Source of the DNA: Bacteroides fragilis
Lineage (GTDB): Bacteria; Bacteroidota; Bacteroidia; Bacteroidales; Bacteroidaceae
DNA: 64,000 bases
Assembly (NCBI RefSeq): GCF_002849695.1
Contig: NZ_CP018937.1
Coordinates: 1,550,001 to 1,614,000, forward strand
Direction of reading: 5' to 3'
Shown here: positions 1 through 9,338 of the stretch, in pieces
Layout of the letters: each line of letters begins with the position of its first letter
Numbering within the stretch: position 1 is the stretch's first letter
Notes under the pieces: model-generated
The model's database searches: none
What the model saw: only the letters and a program-made list of their open reading frames with translations
What the model was told of the DNA's origin: nothing
Program-made: the position numbers and the translations under genes

Positions 1-1401
1 AATATTATTCCTTCTATACACTATGCGCTTGAGGGGGGAATGATTCCACAAGCGACTTTGTGTATTACCTTCTCGCCGGTACATACGGTGGAGTATTACA
101 CAGCCATTGCCGACAAACTGATTGAGGCCGGTGCTCCTGAAATCTGCCTGAAAGATATGGCGGGAGTAGGACGTCCTGTCATGTTAGGGCGATTGACGAA
201 AGCTATAAAAGAGCGTCATCCTGAAGTCTTGATTCAATATCACGGGCATAGTGGTCCCGGATTATCAATGGCTTCCATTCTTGAAGTTTGCGAGAATGGT
301 GCTGATATTATTGACGTAGCCATGGAACCCATATCCTGGGGTAAAGTTCATCCGGATGTGATCTCCGTACAGGCCATGTTGAAAGATGCCGGTTTCCGTG
401 TTCCTGAGATCAACATGAAAGCATATATGAAAGCACGTGCCATGACACAGGAATTCATTGATGATTTCCTCGGCTATTTCATGGATCCGACCAACAAGCA
501 TATGTCTTCATTATTGTTGAAATGTGGTTTACCGGGTGGGATGATGGGGTCTATGATGGCCGATCTGAAAGGAGTACATGCCGGTATCAATATGATACTT
601 CGGAATAATAATCAACCTGAGCTCAGCATCGACGATCTGCTTGTGATGCTATTCGACGAAGTAGAATATGTGTGGCCCAAGTTGGGCTATCCTCCGTTGG
701 TGACTCCATTCAGCCAGTACGTGAAGAACGTGGCATTGATGAACGTAATGGCACATGTGAAGGGTGAGGAGCGTTGGAGTATGATAGATAATAATACCTG
801 GGGGATGATTCTGGGGAAAAGCGGACGTTTGCCCGGACCTTTGGATCCCGAAATTATAGCTTTGGCAAAAGAAAAAGGATATGAGTTTACGGATGAAGAT
901 CCACAGAAGAATTACCCTGATCAGCTTGAAGAGTACCGGAAAGAAATGCTGGAGAACGGATGGGAATTCGGACCTGACGACGAAGAACTTTTTGAACTGG
1001 CTATGCATGACAGGCAATATCGTGACTATAAGTCGGGGGTAGCTAAAAAAAGGTTTGAAGAGGATTTGCAACGTGCCAAAGATGCGGCATTAGTCAAACA
1101 AGGTTTCTCTGAAGAAGACGTGAAGAGAATGAAGCGTGCCAAGGCGGAACCAATAACCGCGATGGAAAAAGGAAGAATCATTTGGGAAATTGATGTGGAG
1201 TCACCTTCTATGCCTCCGGAAGTAGGGCATAAGTATGAGCCGGATGATGTATTCTGTTATATTGCCACTCCGTGGCATACTTATGACAGGGTATTGGCCA
1301 ACTTTAGCGGACGTATCATTGAGGTGTGTGCCAAACAGGGTGCTTTGGTCAATAAGGGAGATGCATTGGCTTATGTAGAAAGATGTGAAGAACCGGCATA
1401 A
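1..1401 (+). CDS. Pyruvate carboxylase subunit B / oxaloacetate decarboxylase alpha-like carboxyltransferase, 5' end cut by window
   Basis: The reading frame is open from base 1, so the N-terminus lies outside the window. The visible part is the carboxyltransferase TIM barrel: it has the CLKDMAG motif, the metal-binding HGHSG motif, and the PGGMMGS and VTPFSQYV stretches typical of pyruvate carboxylase and oxaloacetate decarboxylase alpha subunits. The family moves CO2 between carboxybiotin and pyruvate/oxaloacetate in the cytoplasm. The C-terminus has the fold pattern of a biotinyl/lipoyl domain (SGRIIEV...GALVNKGDALAYVE), but where the family has AMKM it reads RCEE, so the lysine that carries biotin is missing. 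It may therefore depend on a separate biotin carrier. A strong terminator follows the stop codon. Confidence 0.8.
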   Translation, partial: NIIPSIHYALEGGMIPQATLCITFSPVHTVEYYTAIADKLIEAGAPEICLKDMAGVGRPVMLGRLTKAIKERHPEVLIQYHGHSGPGLSMASILEVCENGADIIDVAMEPISWGKVHPDVISVQAMLKDAGFRVPEINMKAYMKARAMTQEFIDDFLGYFMDPTNKHMSSLLLKCGLPGGMMGSMMADLKGVHAGINMILRNNNQPELSIDDLLVMLFDEVEYVWPKLGYPPLVTPFSQYVKNVALMNVMAHVKGEERWSMIDNNTWGMILGKSGRLPGPLDPEIIALAKEKGYEFTDEDPQKNYPDQLEEYRKEMLENGWEFGPDDEELFELAMHDRQYRDYKSGVAKKRFEEDLQRAKDAALVKQGFSEEDVKRMKRAKAEPITAMEKGRIIWEIDVESPSMPPEVGHKYEPDDVFCYIATPWHTYDRVLANFSGRIIEVCAKQGALVNKGDALAYVERCEEPA

Positions 1402-1432
1402 CGTTTAAAAGTTGTATTGTTATAGAGTGGAT

Positions 1433-1475
1433 AAGGACTGTTCCCGGTGTAAACCGGGGCGGTCCTTGTTTTTTT
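1433..1475 (+). terminator. Intrinsic terminator after the carboxyltransferase gene
   Basis: A long GC-rich stem (AAGGAC...CCCGGT paired with ACCGGGG...GTCCTT, loop GTAA) is followed directly by a run of seven or more T. It lies 32 bases after the stop codon. Confidence 0.9.
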
Positions 1476-1585
1476 GCCCTTTCCTCAAGTTAGATGCCTA
1501 TTTTCTGTAAGTTGTCTGGTCAATTAAAGAAAGTCTGATAGCTATATTTGACTGTCATATTTGCTATAATATTTGATTTCGGTTA

Positions 1586-1605
1586 GATATTACATTTGTA
1601 ATATC
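1586..1605. repeat. Small perfect inverted repeat in the intergenic region
   Basis: GATATTAC and GTAATATC are perfect 8-base arms around ATTT. The centre also contains TACATTTG, an exact match to the Bacteroidetes -7 box, but no -33 box stands at the usual distance. It may be an operator or chance. Confidence 0.35.
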
Positions 1606-1820
1606 CTGTTTGGGTAGAAATCTATTGATTGTTTTTCGTAGTTAGTAAATAAATATTGGTTTTATATTCAAAAAAGAAATAAGGAATCTTTTCTAAGCTT
1701 TTAAGTATGGATAGAACTTTTACTTGTAAATAGTGATCAAACCTTATGGCTGAAGTTAATCGGAGAAATGACATATACATCTCAAACCCATCTTGGGCGA
1801 GTAGAAAAACATATAAGCTA

Positions 1821-2113
1821 AGTTCTCTTAGAACTCAGTTCTTGGATACATTACAGGCACTTCTATAGGGATTCTGGTGGATGTTAATTGCCGAAGGGGA
1901 AAAAGTAGAAATTAGTATTTAAAAATATTATAGTATATTTATTGTATTTTGATACTTTATATCTATATTTACTCCGCAAAATAAGATTGGCAACTCCTTA
2001 TTTTAGAATATACAACTAAATCTCATTGACAAATGTAAAATTACGCTGCAATAAAGAGGTTAATATTGTATATAATTTACGTTTTTCAAGAATAACCAAG
2101 TTCTAAGAGAACT
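1821..2113. promoter_or_regulatory. Candidate invertible promoter segment upstream of susC/susD
   Basis: The 15-mer AGTTCTCTTAGAACT at 1821-1835 occurs as its exact reverse complement at 2099-2113, 57 bases before the susC start; counting five more inward bases, 18 of 20 match. Each copy is itself a dyad, AGTTCT-N3-AGAACT, with spacer CTT on one side and AAG on the other, as expected of recombinase crossover sites whose orientation is set by an asymmetric core. Phase-variable promoter inversion ahead of SusC/SusD genes by tyrosine recombinases is known in B. fragilis. Inside the segment a rightward TTG-N19-TATATTTA lies at 1942-1971 and a leftward exact -7 box (TACATTTG) at 2030-2037, so the present on/off state cannot be decided. 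No recombinase gene is in the window. Confidence 0.6.
1942..1971 (+). promoter_or_regulatory. Possible susC promoter inside the invertible segment
   Basis: TTG at 1942-1944 and TATATTTA at 1964-1971 are 19 bases apart, which fits the Bacteroidetes -33/-7 layout with one mismatch in the -7 box. It points toward susC in the orientation seen here. Confidence 0.4.
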
Positions 2114-2170
2114 ATAATCTTTATTATAACCTAAATTAACACATATTGTTTAACTAAAAAAGAAAAATGA

Positions 2171-5100
2171 ATGAATAACTCGAAAATTATCAATGTGAGA
2201 TTGATGAAGAAAATGTTCGTGCTTGTTCTGTCTTTTTTATCTGTTACTGCTTTTGCGCAGAATATAACAGTGAAAGGAATTGTAAAAGATGGAACCGGTG
2301 AACCGATTATCGGAGGGAGTGTACTTGTTAAAGGTTCATCAAATGGTACAGTGACAGATATTGATGGCAATTACACCTTATCTAATGTTCCTGTAGAAGG
2401 AGTCTTGGAATTTTCTTATATCGGTATGAAGAAACAGGATGTAAACGTAAAAGGTAAAACCGTTATTAATGTTGTGCTTCAAGAAGATACCCAGATATTG
2501 GACGAGGTTGTAGTGACAGCTTTAGGTTTGAAACGTGAACAGAAAGCTTTGGGATATGCAGTGACCGAGGTCAAAGGAGACGATTTAAAAGCTGCCAATA
2601 CGATTTCTCCGGTGGCTGCCTTACAAGGAAAAGTGGCCGGTGTCGAGATTCGTCAGTCGGATGGAGGTATGTTCGGAGCTACAAAAATTCAGATTCGTGG
2701 CGCCTCTACCTTGAAAGGCAATAACCAGCCTATTTATGTCATTGATGGGGTTATCCTTGATAACTCGACTTCCGGAAATACAACAATGGACTGGGATGCC
2801 GGAAACAATAACGCAAATGATTATGGAAATGAATTGAAGAATTTAAATCCGGATGACTTTGAAACAGTTTCGGTACTGAAAGGTGCAGCTGCGACTGCAC
2901 TTTATGGTTCGCGTGGTCTGAACGGAGCTGTAGTAATTACTACCAAATCGGGTAAAGGCTTTAAAGGTTTCGGAGTTTCCGTATCTCAAACATTTGGTAT
3001 CGATCATGCTTACAGAACACCGGATATCCAGACTGAATATGGAGTAGGGGTAATGCCTGGTTGGAAAGACACGGACAACAATGGCTCTGTATGGGATCCT
3101 TTTCAGTTTAAACTTGATGATAAAGGAGACCGGACCTTGATTGGTGCGGGTAGTTACGGGTGGGGACCTAAATATGATGGTCAGCCGATCCGTAATTATG
3201 ACGGTACTTGGACCAACTATTCACCTCATAAGGACAATATGCTGGACTTGTATCAATTGGGACTGAACTCCAATACGAATGTGGCTATTCGCGGTGGGAA
3301 TGATAAAACATCATATTACACCTCTCTTTCTTATAAAAAAGCAAGATCTACCAGCGAAAAAAATACATTCGAACGTTATTCGTTTTTGTTGAAAGGTTCG
3401 CATAAGATCAGTGACCGGGTGGAGGTTTCGGCAGCTATGAGTTTTACTAATTCGAATCCGAAGAACTCTCCGAGAACGGTGGGAGAACGTTTCGTCAATC
3501 CGAACGGCACCATTATGACTCCGATGCTGGATGTGAATTATTTCCGTGATAAATATCTGGGTGAGCATGGTGGACTGGCATCTACAAGCTATGGTGATAA
3601 ATATGGTTCTGTTCCTGGACGTGATCTGTTTTTCATGATTGACAAATACGATTATTCTCAGAAAGAGACCGTGGTTCGCCCCCAGATGGAAGTGAACGTA
3701 CAGATTCTGGATTGGTTGAGATTTAAGGCCGATGCTAATATGAACTACTATTATACTAAATTTGAAGAAAAACAGTTGGGTAGTGGATATGCAAATGAAG
3801 GCGGTAAGTACACAATGGGGCAAACTACGAAAGAGCAAGCTACTTTTGGCGGAACATTTACTGTCAATAAGCAGATAAAAGATTTCAGTGTAGGTGGTTT
3901 TGCGCGGTACGAATACTATACGAGCCGTTCGGAGGCATACAAAGTATATACAGATGGTGGTATGGTAGTACCGGGACAGTGGTTTGTCGATAACTCAAAG
4001 AATCCTAAAAAGTCGGAAGCCAGCATCTCGAATACTAAGCGAATGATGTCTGCTGTTTTTGCCCTGAATCTGGGATGGAAAAATCAAGTTTATTTAGATA
4101 TAACGGGGCGTAATGACTGGTCTTCTTCTTTGGTATATCAAAGCGGAATGGGTACTTATTCTTATTTCTACCCATCAGTATCCGGCTCATGGCTGCTTAA
4201 TGAAACATTTGATTTGCCGCGTTGGATCACTTTTGCCAAAGTACGTGGGTCGTGGGCACAGGTCGGTAACGATACCGATCCCTATTATGTGAATTCGGTA
4301 TATGGTTTTGGAACCAAAGAAATGTATGATGGCAATATCTATGTGAACACTCTGGATAAAACAATGAAGAGTCTGAAGTTGAAGCCGGAACGTAAGAATG
4401 CTTGGGAGATTGGTCTGGACTTGCGTTTGTTTGATAGCCGTTTGAATTTTGACGTTACCTATTATAAGGAAAATACGAGGGATCAGATTATGTCGATTGA
4501 AGTTCCTGCTATTTCGGGTGTCAACACTCAGTTGATAAATGCAGGTAATATTCAGAATAAAGGTATTGAGATTGCTGTAAACGCCACTCCATATAAAAAC
4601 AAGGATTGGCAGTGGGATGTCGCAATGACTTATACAAAGAATAAAAATACTATTATTTCATTACATGAAAACGTAGCCGATTACATTGCGCTGAGCGGTT
4701 ATGCTAATGATTACGATTACCATATCGGTTCGGTTGCCAGAGTAGGTGGTGACTACGGATTGTTGATGTCTGACATTCTCCCTGCCAAAAATGACAAAGG
4801 AGAAACACTGTTGGAATGGGACGACAGTTGGAGAGGGGCTTATGAAGCACGTAGCGGAAAAGTACAGGAAGTGGGTAAAATGACTCCTGACTTTTTAGGG
4901 TCCTTATCCACTACGCTGTCCTGGAAAAACCTTAGTTTGCATATTGCTACTGATATGCGTTTTGGCGGGTTGGTAGCCTCTTATTCCAACTTGTATGGCA
5001 CACAGGCCGGATGGATCAAGAGTTCTTTGAAATGGCGTGACCCTGAACATGGTGGCTTGTCTTGGACCAGTCAGTATGGCGATAGCAAAGGTATCTCTTA

Positions 5101-5548
5101 TGGTGATGGTGTTATCCCTGACGGAGTATTTAAGAACGGTACGTTCGCAACACTTGTAGACGGAACTAAAATGGATGTAAGTGGTATGTCCTATAAACAG
5201 CTGGTGGCAGAAGGAAAACTGGAACCCACACATGCCGGAACTTATCATGTGAATCGTGCGGCTTGGGGACAGAATACAATATTCGACACTTGGGTACATG
5301 AGTTGAATTACATTGCGTTGCGTGAGATCACATTGTCGTATCGCTTTCCGAAATCGGTGGCAAGTAAGTTTGGCGCTCAGGGATTGGGGTTGAGTTTCTC
5401 TGCACGCAATCTGGGATATCTGTATAATTCATTACCTAACCATCTGAATCCTGAGAGTGTCCGTGGTAATACGGCTTCTGAGTTCCGTATCCGTGGTTAT
5501 GAACCTTATACGGCTAACTATATGATGACTGTTAATTTAGATTTCTAA
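2171..5548 (+). CDS. SusC/RagA-family TonB-dependent outer-membrane transporter
   Basis: This 1125-residue protein has the SusC plan: a signal peptide ending near TAFAQ, a carboxypeptidase-regulatory-like beta-sandwich (about residues 31-110, with GEPIIGGSV and DGNYTLS), a TonB-box-like region (DEVVVTAL), a plug domain with the family motif PIYVIDG and ATALYGSRGLNGAVVI, and a large barrel ending in F. It imports oligomeric nutrients across the outer membrane with the SusD-like lipoprotein encoded next, driven by TonB. The start at 2171 follows an A-rich leader; ATG 2204 (MKKMFVLV) gives a more ordinary signal peptide. No carbohydrate-active enzyme is adjacent, so the substrate is unknown. The upstream inverted repeats suggest phase variation. 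Confidence 0.93.
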   Translation: MNNSKIINVRLMKKMFVLVLSFLSVTAFAQNITVKGIVKDGTGEPIIGGSVLVKGSSNGTVTDIDGNYTLSNVPVEGVLEFSYIGMKKQDVNVKGKTVINVVLQEDTQILDEVVVTALGLKREQKALGYAVTEVKGDDLKAANTISPVAALQGKVAGVEIRQSDGGMFGATKIQIRGASTLKGNNQPIYVIDGVILDNSTSGNTTMDWDAGNNNANDYGNELKNLNPDDFETVSVLKGAAATALYGSRGLNGAVVITTKSGKGFKGFGVSVSQTFGIDHAYRTPDIQTEYGVGVMPGWKDTDNNGSVWDPFQFKLDDKGDRTLIGAGSYGWGPKYDGQPIRNYDGTWTNYSPHKDNMLDLYQLGLNSNTNVAIRGGNDKTSYYTSLSYKKARSTSEKNTFERYSFLLKGSHKISDRVEVSAAMSFTNSNPKNSPRTVGERFVNPNGTIMTPMLDVNYFRDKYLGEHGGLASTSYGDKYGSVPGRDLFFMIDKYDYSQKETVVRPQMEVNVQILDWLRFKADANMNYYYTKFEEKQLGSGYANEGGKYTMGQTTKEQATFGGTFTVNKQIKDFSVGGFARYEYYTSRSEAYKVYTDGGMVVPGQWFVDNSKNPKKSEASISNTKRMMSAVFALNLGWKNQVYLDITGRNDWSSSLVYQSGMGTYSYFYPSVSGSWLLNETFDLPRWITFAKVRGSWAQVGNDTDPYYVNSVYGFGTKEMYDGNIYVNTLDKTMKSLKLKPERKNAWEIGLDLRLFDSRLNFDVTYYKENTRDQIMSIEVPAISGVNTQLINAGNIQNKGIEIAVNATPYKNKDWQWDVAMTYTKNKNTIISLHENVADYIALSGYANDYDYHIGSVARVGGDYGLLMSDILPAKNDKGETLLEWDDSWRGAYEARSGKVQEVGKMTPDFLGSLSTTLSWKNLSLHIATDMRFGGLVASYSNLYGTQAGWIKSSLKWRDPEHGGLSWTSQYGDSKGISYGDGVIPDGVFKNGTFATLVDGTKMDVSGMSYKQLVAEGKLEPTHAGTYHVNRAAWGQNTIFDTWVHELNYIALREITLSYRFPKSVASKFGAQGLGLSFSARNLGYLYNSLPNHLNPESVRGNTASEFRIRGYEPYTANYMMTVNLDF

Positions 5549-5569
5549 ACCTTTAATGTGATATTTAGT

Positions 5570-7459
5570 ATGAAACGAATAATGAAAAAATATCTATATC
5601 TTGCAGCTATGACTGTTGTAGGTACAGGGTTCCTGATGTCGTCTTGTAAAGACGAGTTTGCCGGGCAGAATACCGATCCCTCTACAGTTTCTAAACCTAA
5701 CGTACGCTATTTATTTACTCAATGTGCCATGAGTTTTCAACCGGCCGATTATCTTCAGTGGTTTGCCGGCTTCGATGCAATGTCTACCTGGGTGCAGGCA
5801 ACTGCAGCGGGAAGTGGAAACTCCAGCAAGTTGAATGTGGTAACTCAAACCGGCTGTGGCTATCAGGTCAACGAAGTGCTTCGTTATACCAATGAAATAA
5901 AGTATCAGATCAGTTTGATGCCGGATGACGAGAAGGAAAAGTATGAATATATTGCTTATCTATGTAACCCGATGTTGGTATATCTGGGACTTGAAGACTC
6001 GGACATGTATGGTTCCCGTCAGTACTCAGAAGCAGAAATGGCTCGCTACGGTGGGACTCTGACTCCGAAATACGATACGCAGGAAGAATTGTTTGAGCTT
6101 TGGTTGAAACAGCTTGACGAAACGATTAACTATCTGAAAGAAAAAAATCCGCAGGACGTGCTTGGTGCCCAGGATTTTATTTATAAAGGAAAGCTTGACA
6201 AATGGGCCAAACTGGCTAATTCATTGAAGCTTAGAATTGCTGCCCGTCTGATTAATAAAGACAAGGCCCGTGCAATTGCCATTGTGAATGAAGCTGTCCA
6301 GAATCCGGCCGGTCTTATTTTATCCCTTGATGATGATTTTGTTTTCAATAAAGGTAAGAGAGATAATAATTGGAACAATGATATTTCCGTTGGTGCAGGA
6401 ACCAAGCAGTTGATCGATTTTATGGTGAGCAATCGCGATCCACGTCTGTTCTATTTCTTCCAGAAGAATGATTATAACTCTAATGTAGTTCAAGGTTTCT
6501 TTGATCAGAAAAGAGCCTTACCATTTTATGTAGAGGCCAATGTGAATTATACGGTCGATGCTGACGGAAAGAAACATTTTGAGAGCTGGAAGGCTCCCGG
6601 AGAGCCTTGGGTACGCTATTATGGGGTTCCTTGTCAGGTGGATATCAATAAAAAGGATGAATATAAAGATTATTTCGATCCCAACAACGAGTTGTTCTAT
6701 TTGCTGAGCAAAGACGATGCGAAAAAGACCTATACTCCGATTGCTTACCGGAATACAGAAAATATTAAAGGTTTGCTTATTTACACGTTCCCCGATGTGC
6801 CCGATGTAGCTCCTGTACAGGATAAGGAAGAGTACGGATGGTATGGTTTGTATTTCTCTGCGGGTGAAACAAACCTTTTGTTGGCGGAGTTCAAATTGTT
6901 AGGAGCCAATCTGCCGATGACCGCACAACAGTATTTGAACGCAGGCGTGGAAATGTCTGTCCGCGGTTATGATTTTGTTGCCGGTAAGAATCATATTCCT
7001 TACTATGATAAAACCTATGCGAACGATGTACATGATAAAACAATCAGTCTGAAGGAAGGTATGATTGATGAAATGCTGTCACATGATGCTTACCACTTGA
7101 CCGGTGATCTGAATAAAGATCTTGAGAAGGTTTATATTCAGCAATACATTCATTATCTGATGCTTCCGATGGATATGTTTGTTACTGCTCGCCGTTCGGG
7201 AGTACCGATGAAGAATAGTACCTTGTTACCATATCAGGACTTCGATCCGTTATTGGGCGACCAGTACGTAATTCCACGACGCTTCCCGGTAAGTAAACCT
7301 CTTGATTCTGATTTGCTCCGTGACATTACGATTGCAGCTTATCAAGCACAGGGATATACGTATGAGGGCGAAATGAGTAATTCGCCTGTAACGTTGAGCA
7401 AAGAACGTGTCTGGTATGATAAAGAGGCGCCGGCTTTTGGTACGGGACCTCAACAGTAA
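5570..7459 (+). CDS. SusD/RagB-like surface lipoprotein (SusD-like_2 type)
   Basis: A lipoprotein signal peptide ends in the lipobox LMSSC, followed by the N-terminal NTDPSTVSKPN stretch characteristic of the SusD-like_2 branch. SusD proteins are outer-leaflet lipoproteins that form a lid over their SusC partner and bind the substrate. ATG 5570 is preferred to the upstream in-frame GTG at 5558 because it begins a normal MKRIMKKYLYL signal sequence. The gene starts 21 bases after the SusC stop, so the two are co-transcribed. At 629 residues it is long for the family. No enzyme or regulator follows, so this is a minimal SusCD pair. Confidence 0.9.
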   Translation: MKRIMKKYLYLAAMTVVGTGFLMSSCKDEFAGQNTDPSTVSKPNVRYLFTQCAMSFQPADYLQWFAGFDAMSTWVQATAAGSGNSSKLNVVTQTGCGYQVNEVLRYTNEIKYQISLMPDDEKEKYEYIAYLCNPMLVYLGLEDSDMYGSRQYSEAEMARYGGTLTPKYDTQEELFELWLKQLDETINYLKEKNPQDVLGAQDFIYKGKLDKWAKLANSLKLRIAARLINKDKARAIAIVNEAVQNPAGLILSLDDDFVFNKGKRDNNWNNDISVGAGTKQLIDFMVSNRDPRLFYFFQKNDYNSNVVQGFFDQKRALPFYVEANVNYTVDADGKKHFESWKAPGEPWVRYYGVPCQVDINKKDEYKDYFDPNNELFYLLSKDDAKKTYTPIAYRNTENIKGLLIYTFPDVPDVAPVQDKEEYGWYGLYFSAGETNLLLAEFKLLGANLPMTAQQYLNAGVEMSVRGYDFVAGKNHIPYYDKTYANDVHDKTISLKEGMIDEMLSHDAYHLTGDLNKDLEKVYIQQYIHYLMLPMDMFVTARRSGVPMKNSTLLPYQDFDPLLGDQYVIPRRFPVSKPLDSDLLRDITIAAYQAQGYTYEGEMSNSPVTLSKERVWYDKEAPAFGTGPQQ

Positions 7460-7479
7460 TTTCCTGTTTCACATAAATC

Positions 7480-7515
7480 TGAGGCTGCTTCTATTCACAG
7501 AGGCAGCCTTCTTTA
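7480..7515 (+). terminator. Terminator of the susCD operon
   Basis: AGGCTGC at 7482-7488 pairs with GCAGCCT at 7503-7509, followed by a T-rich tract. It lies 20 bases after the susD stop. Confidence 0.8.
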
Positions 7516-7634
7516 TTATTCTTATATTATTTTATTTTAAGGAGTTTTTCTCCGTATACATGATCTGAGACTTTTGAGCTATTATTGAACAATGTTTCTG
7601 TGATCAAATTAATCGTCTTTTAATTTTAAAGTTG

Positions 7635-8381
7635 TTATTTTTTCTTTTTCTTATTTTGAGGGCTTTTCGTATCTTTTCCTTGCTCTTTTTTCTTATCGGC
7701 AGAAGGGAATTTCGGAACCAGATTCATCAGACGCAGAATTTGCCCCTGACGTCGTTTGATATAAGGTGAAGGGCGTGCCGAATCAAATCGTATTGGGTTG
7801 GGTAAAGTAGCTGCAATTAGGGCACATTGTCCCCTGGTGAGTTTGGCGGCTGTAGTTTTGAACTTATATTTAGCTGTTGCCTGTGCGCCATAAATGCCTT
7901 TACCCATTTCGATGGAGTTTAGGTAGACTTCCATAATCCGTTCTTTCGACCAGCATCTTTCGATCAGAAACGTAAAATATACTTCGAATCCTTTTCTTAT
8001 CCATGAAGATTGAGGCCAAAGAAAAACGTTTTTTGCAGTTTGCTGGCTGATGGTACTGGCGCCCCGTTTCTTTTTCCGGGTTTCGTTTTCTTTCATCGCT
8101 TTCTTGATTTCTATCATATCGAATCCGTTGTGTGAAGCGAAGCGATTGTCTTCGGAAGCAATCACAGCCATTGGCAGGCTGGGAGAGATTTTATTAAATG
8201 GTACCCATGTATGTTTGCATATCACTTTTTCTCCGGAAGTGAGTTGCTGAACAGAACGGATAATCATTAACGGAGTGACATATACCGGTACGAATCGATA
8301 GAAAATGACTGCGCCGATCGAGGAGATAAAAAAGAAGAGGATCAGGTTACGCAGAATGCGAAAGGGTTTCCGGAGTTTCAT
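7635..8381 (-). CDS. mtgA: Monofunctional biosynthetic peptidoglycan transglycosylase
   Basis: A GT51 glycosyltransferase of about 248 residues without a penicillin-binding transpeptidase domain. The N-terminus is a single membrane anchor ([19 protein letters not shown]). The GT51 motifs appear in order: [14 protein letters not shown] (catalytic Glu region), [15 protein letters not shown], and [15 protein letters not shown]. It polymerises lipid II into glycan strands at the periplasmic face of the inner membrane. The C-terminal tail is lysine rich. I chose the start at MKLRKPFRI rather than the longer frame from 8420, because the membrane anchor follows it directly. It lies behind the OmpA-type lipoprotein gene with a 128-base gap and may share its transcript. 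Confidence 0.9.
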   Translation of the reverse strand: MKLRKPFRILRNLILFFFISSIGAVIFYRFVPVYVTPLMIIRSVQQLTSGEKVICKHTWVPFNKISPSLPMAVIASEDNRFASHNGFDMIEIKKAMKENETRKKKRGASTISQQTAKNVFLWPQSSWIRKGFEVYFTFLIERCWSKERIMEVYLNSIEMGKGIYGAQATAKYKFKTTAAKLTRGQCALIAATLPNPIRFDSARPSPYIKRRQGQILRLMNLVPKFPSADKKKEQGKDTKSPQNKKKKK

Positions 8382-8509
8382 TGTGTGTGATATTGTTGGT
8401 TCGGTATACGAATGTGCCAATGTACCGATTTTATATATCCTCCATCATTCAGGATTAATCAGTATATTGGCACATGGCATAAAACACCTATGGGTGCGTT
8501 ATGAAATTA

Positions 8510-9184
8510 TTATTTACCAGCCTCAGCGTTTTTAATCATTTGCTCACTGGCGTACATGAATATTTCTACACGACGGTTTTGTTCAGGTGTTTCAGCTTCG
8601 TTGTACTGCGAATAGCCTACACCTTCTACCTTTTTGAATTGATAAGGTTTAACACCACAAGACTGAAGGTAATTTTCTACTGCATATGCACGGTTGGAAG
8701 ATACTTTCTGATTGGCTTCATAAGTACCTACTTTGTCTGTATGACCGATAATGGCTACGTCGACTGTTGGATCTTCTTTCAGAATATTGGCAAATTCAGC
8801 TAAAGATTGTTTGGATGCTGCGCTCAGTGCGGAAGAATTGAATGCAAAAAGTATTCCTGACGGGAAAGTTACTTTTACAGCAGCCAGTCCGTTGTTATCA
8901 GTAACCTGTTCCACTTGCGCATCTTTAATTTTTGCAGCTTCAGCAGCTTTTTTGTCCATTTTACGACCAATCAACACACCTGCTCCGGCACCTACGGCAG
9001 TACCTACTGCCGCACCTATGGCTGCACCTTTTCCTTTACCGGCAATACCACCGATGATAGCTCCCAAAGCAGCTCCCGAACCACCTCCGATGACACCGCC
9101 TTTAGCTGTATTGTTCATGCTTCCACAACTTCCGAAAACGAGGGCCATGCTCAGAAACAAAGCCATAAATTTAATCTTCTTCAT
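8510..9184 (-). CDS. OmpA-family lipoprotein with glycine-zipper segment (YiaD-like)
   Basis: A 224-residue lipoprotein with the lipobox VFGSC near residue 20. A glycine-zipper stretch follows (about residues 29-75, repeated GxxxG such as GGIAGKGKGAAIGAAVG), probably membrane inserting. The C-terminal OmpA domain contains IIGHTDKVGTYEANQKVSSNRA, including the Asp and Arg used by the family to bind the diaminopimelate of peptidoglycan. It probably tethers the outer membrane to the cell wall, which fits its position ahead of mtgA. A -7 promoter box lies about 60 bases upstream. Confidence 0.88.
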   Translation of the reverse strand: MKKIKFMALFLSMALVFGSCGSMNNTAKGGVIGGGSGAALGAIIGGIAGKGKGAAIGAAVGTAVGAGAGVLIGRKMDKKAAEAAKIKDAQVEQVTDNNGLAAVKVTFPSGILFAFNSSALSAASKQSLAEFANILKEDPTVDVAIIGHTDKVGTYEANQKVSSNRAYAVENYLQSCGVKPYQFKKVEGVGYSQYNEAETPEQNRRVEIFMYASEQMIKNAEAGK

Positions 9185-9245
9185 AATTAAGCTCTTTTTA
9201 TATAGTTAATAATTAAATGGATACCTCCATTTTATAAAAACATGG

Positions 9246-9253
9246 CAAATATA
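9246..9253 (-). promoter_or_regulatory. -7 promoter box for the OmpA-type lipoprotein gene
   Basis: On the minus strand this reads TATATTTG, an exact TAnnTTTG box, 62 bases before the start codon. No clear -33 box is seen. Confidence 0.5.
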
Positions 9254-9338
9254 CAGATTATTTGGTTAGCCTGTCATTTGCCTTGTAAAAAAAACAAGAA
9301 GGTATATACTTTTGTTGCCTGAGTTGAACAATTTCTTT

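Noticed and set aside
8501..9209. Plus-strand frames overlapping the OmpA lipoprotein gene
   Set aside because: They are shadows of the glycine-zipper and OmpA coding sequence; the minus-strand gene has a lipobox, known domains and a promoter.
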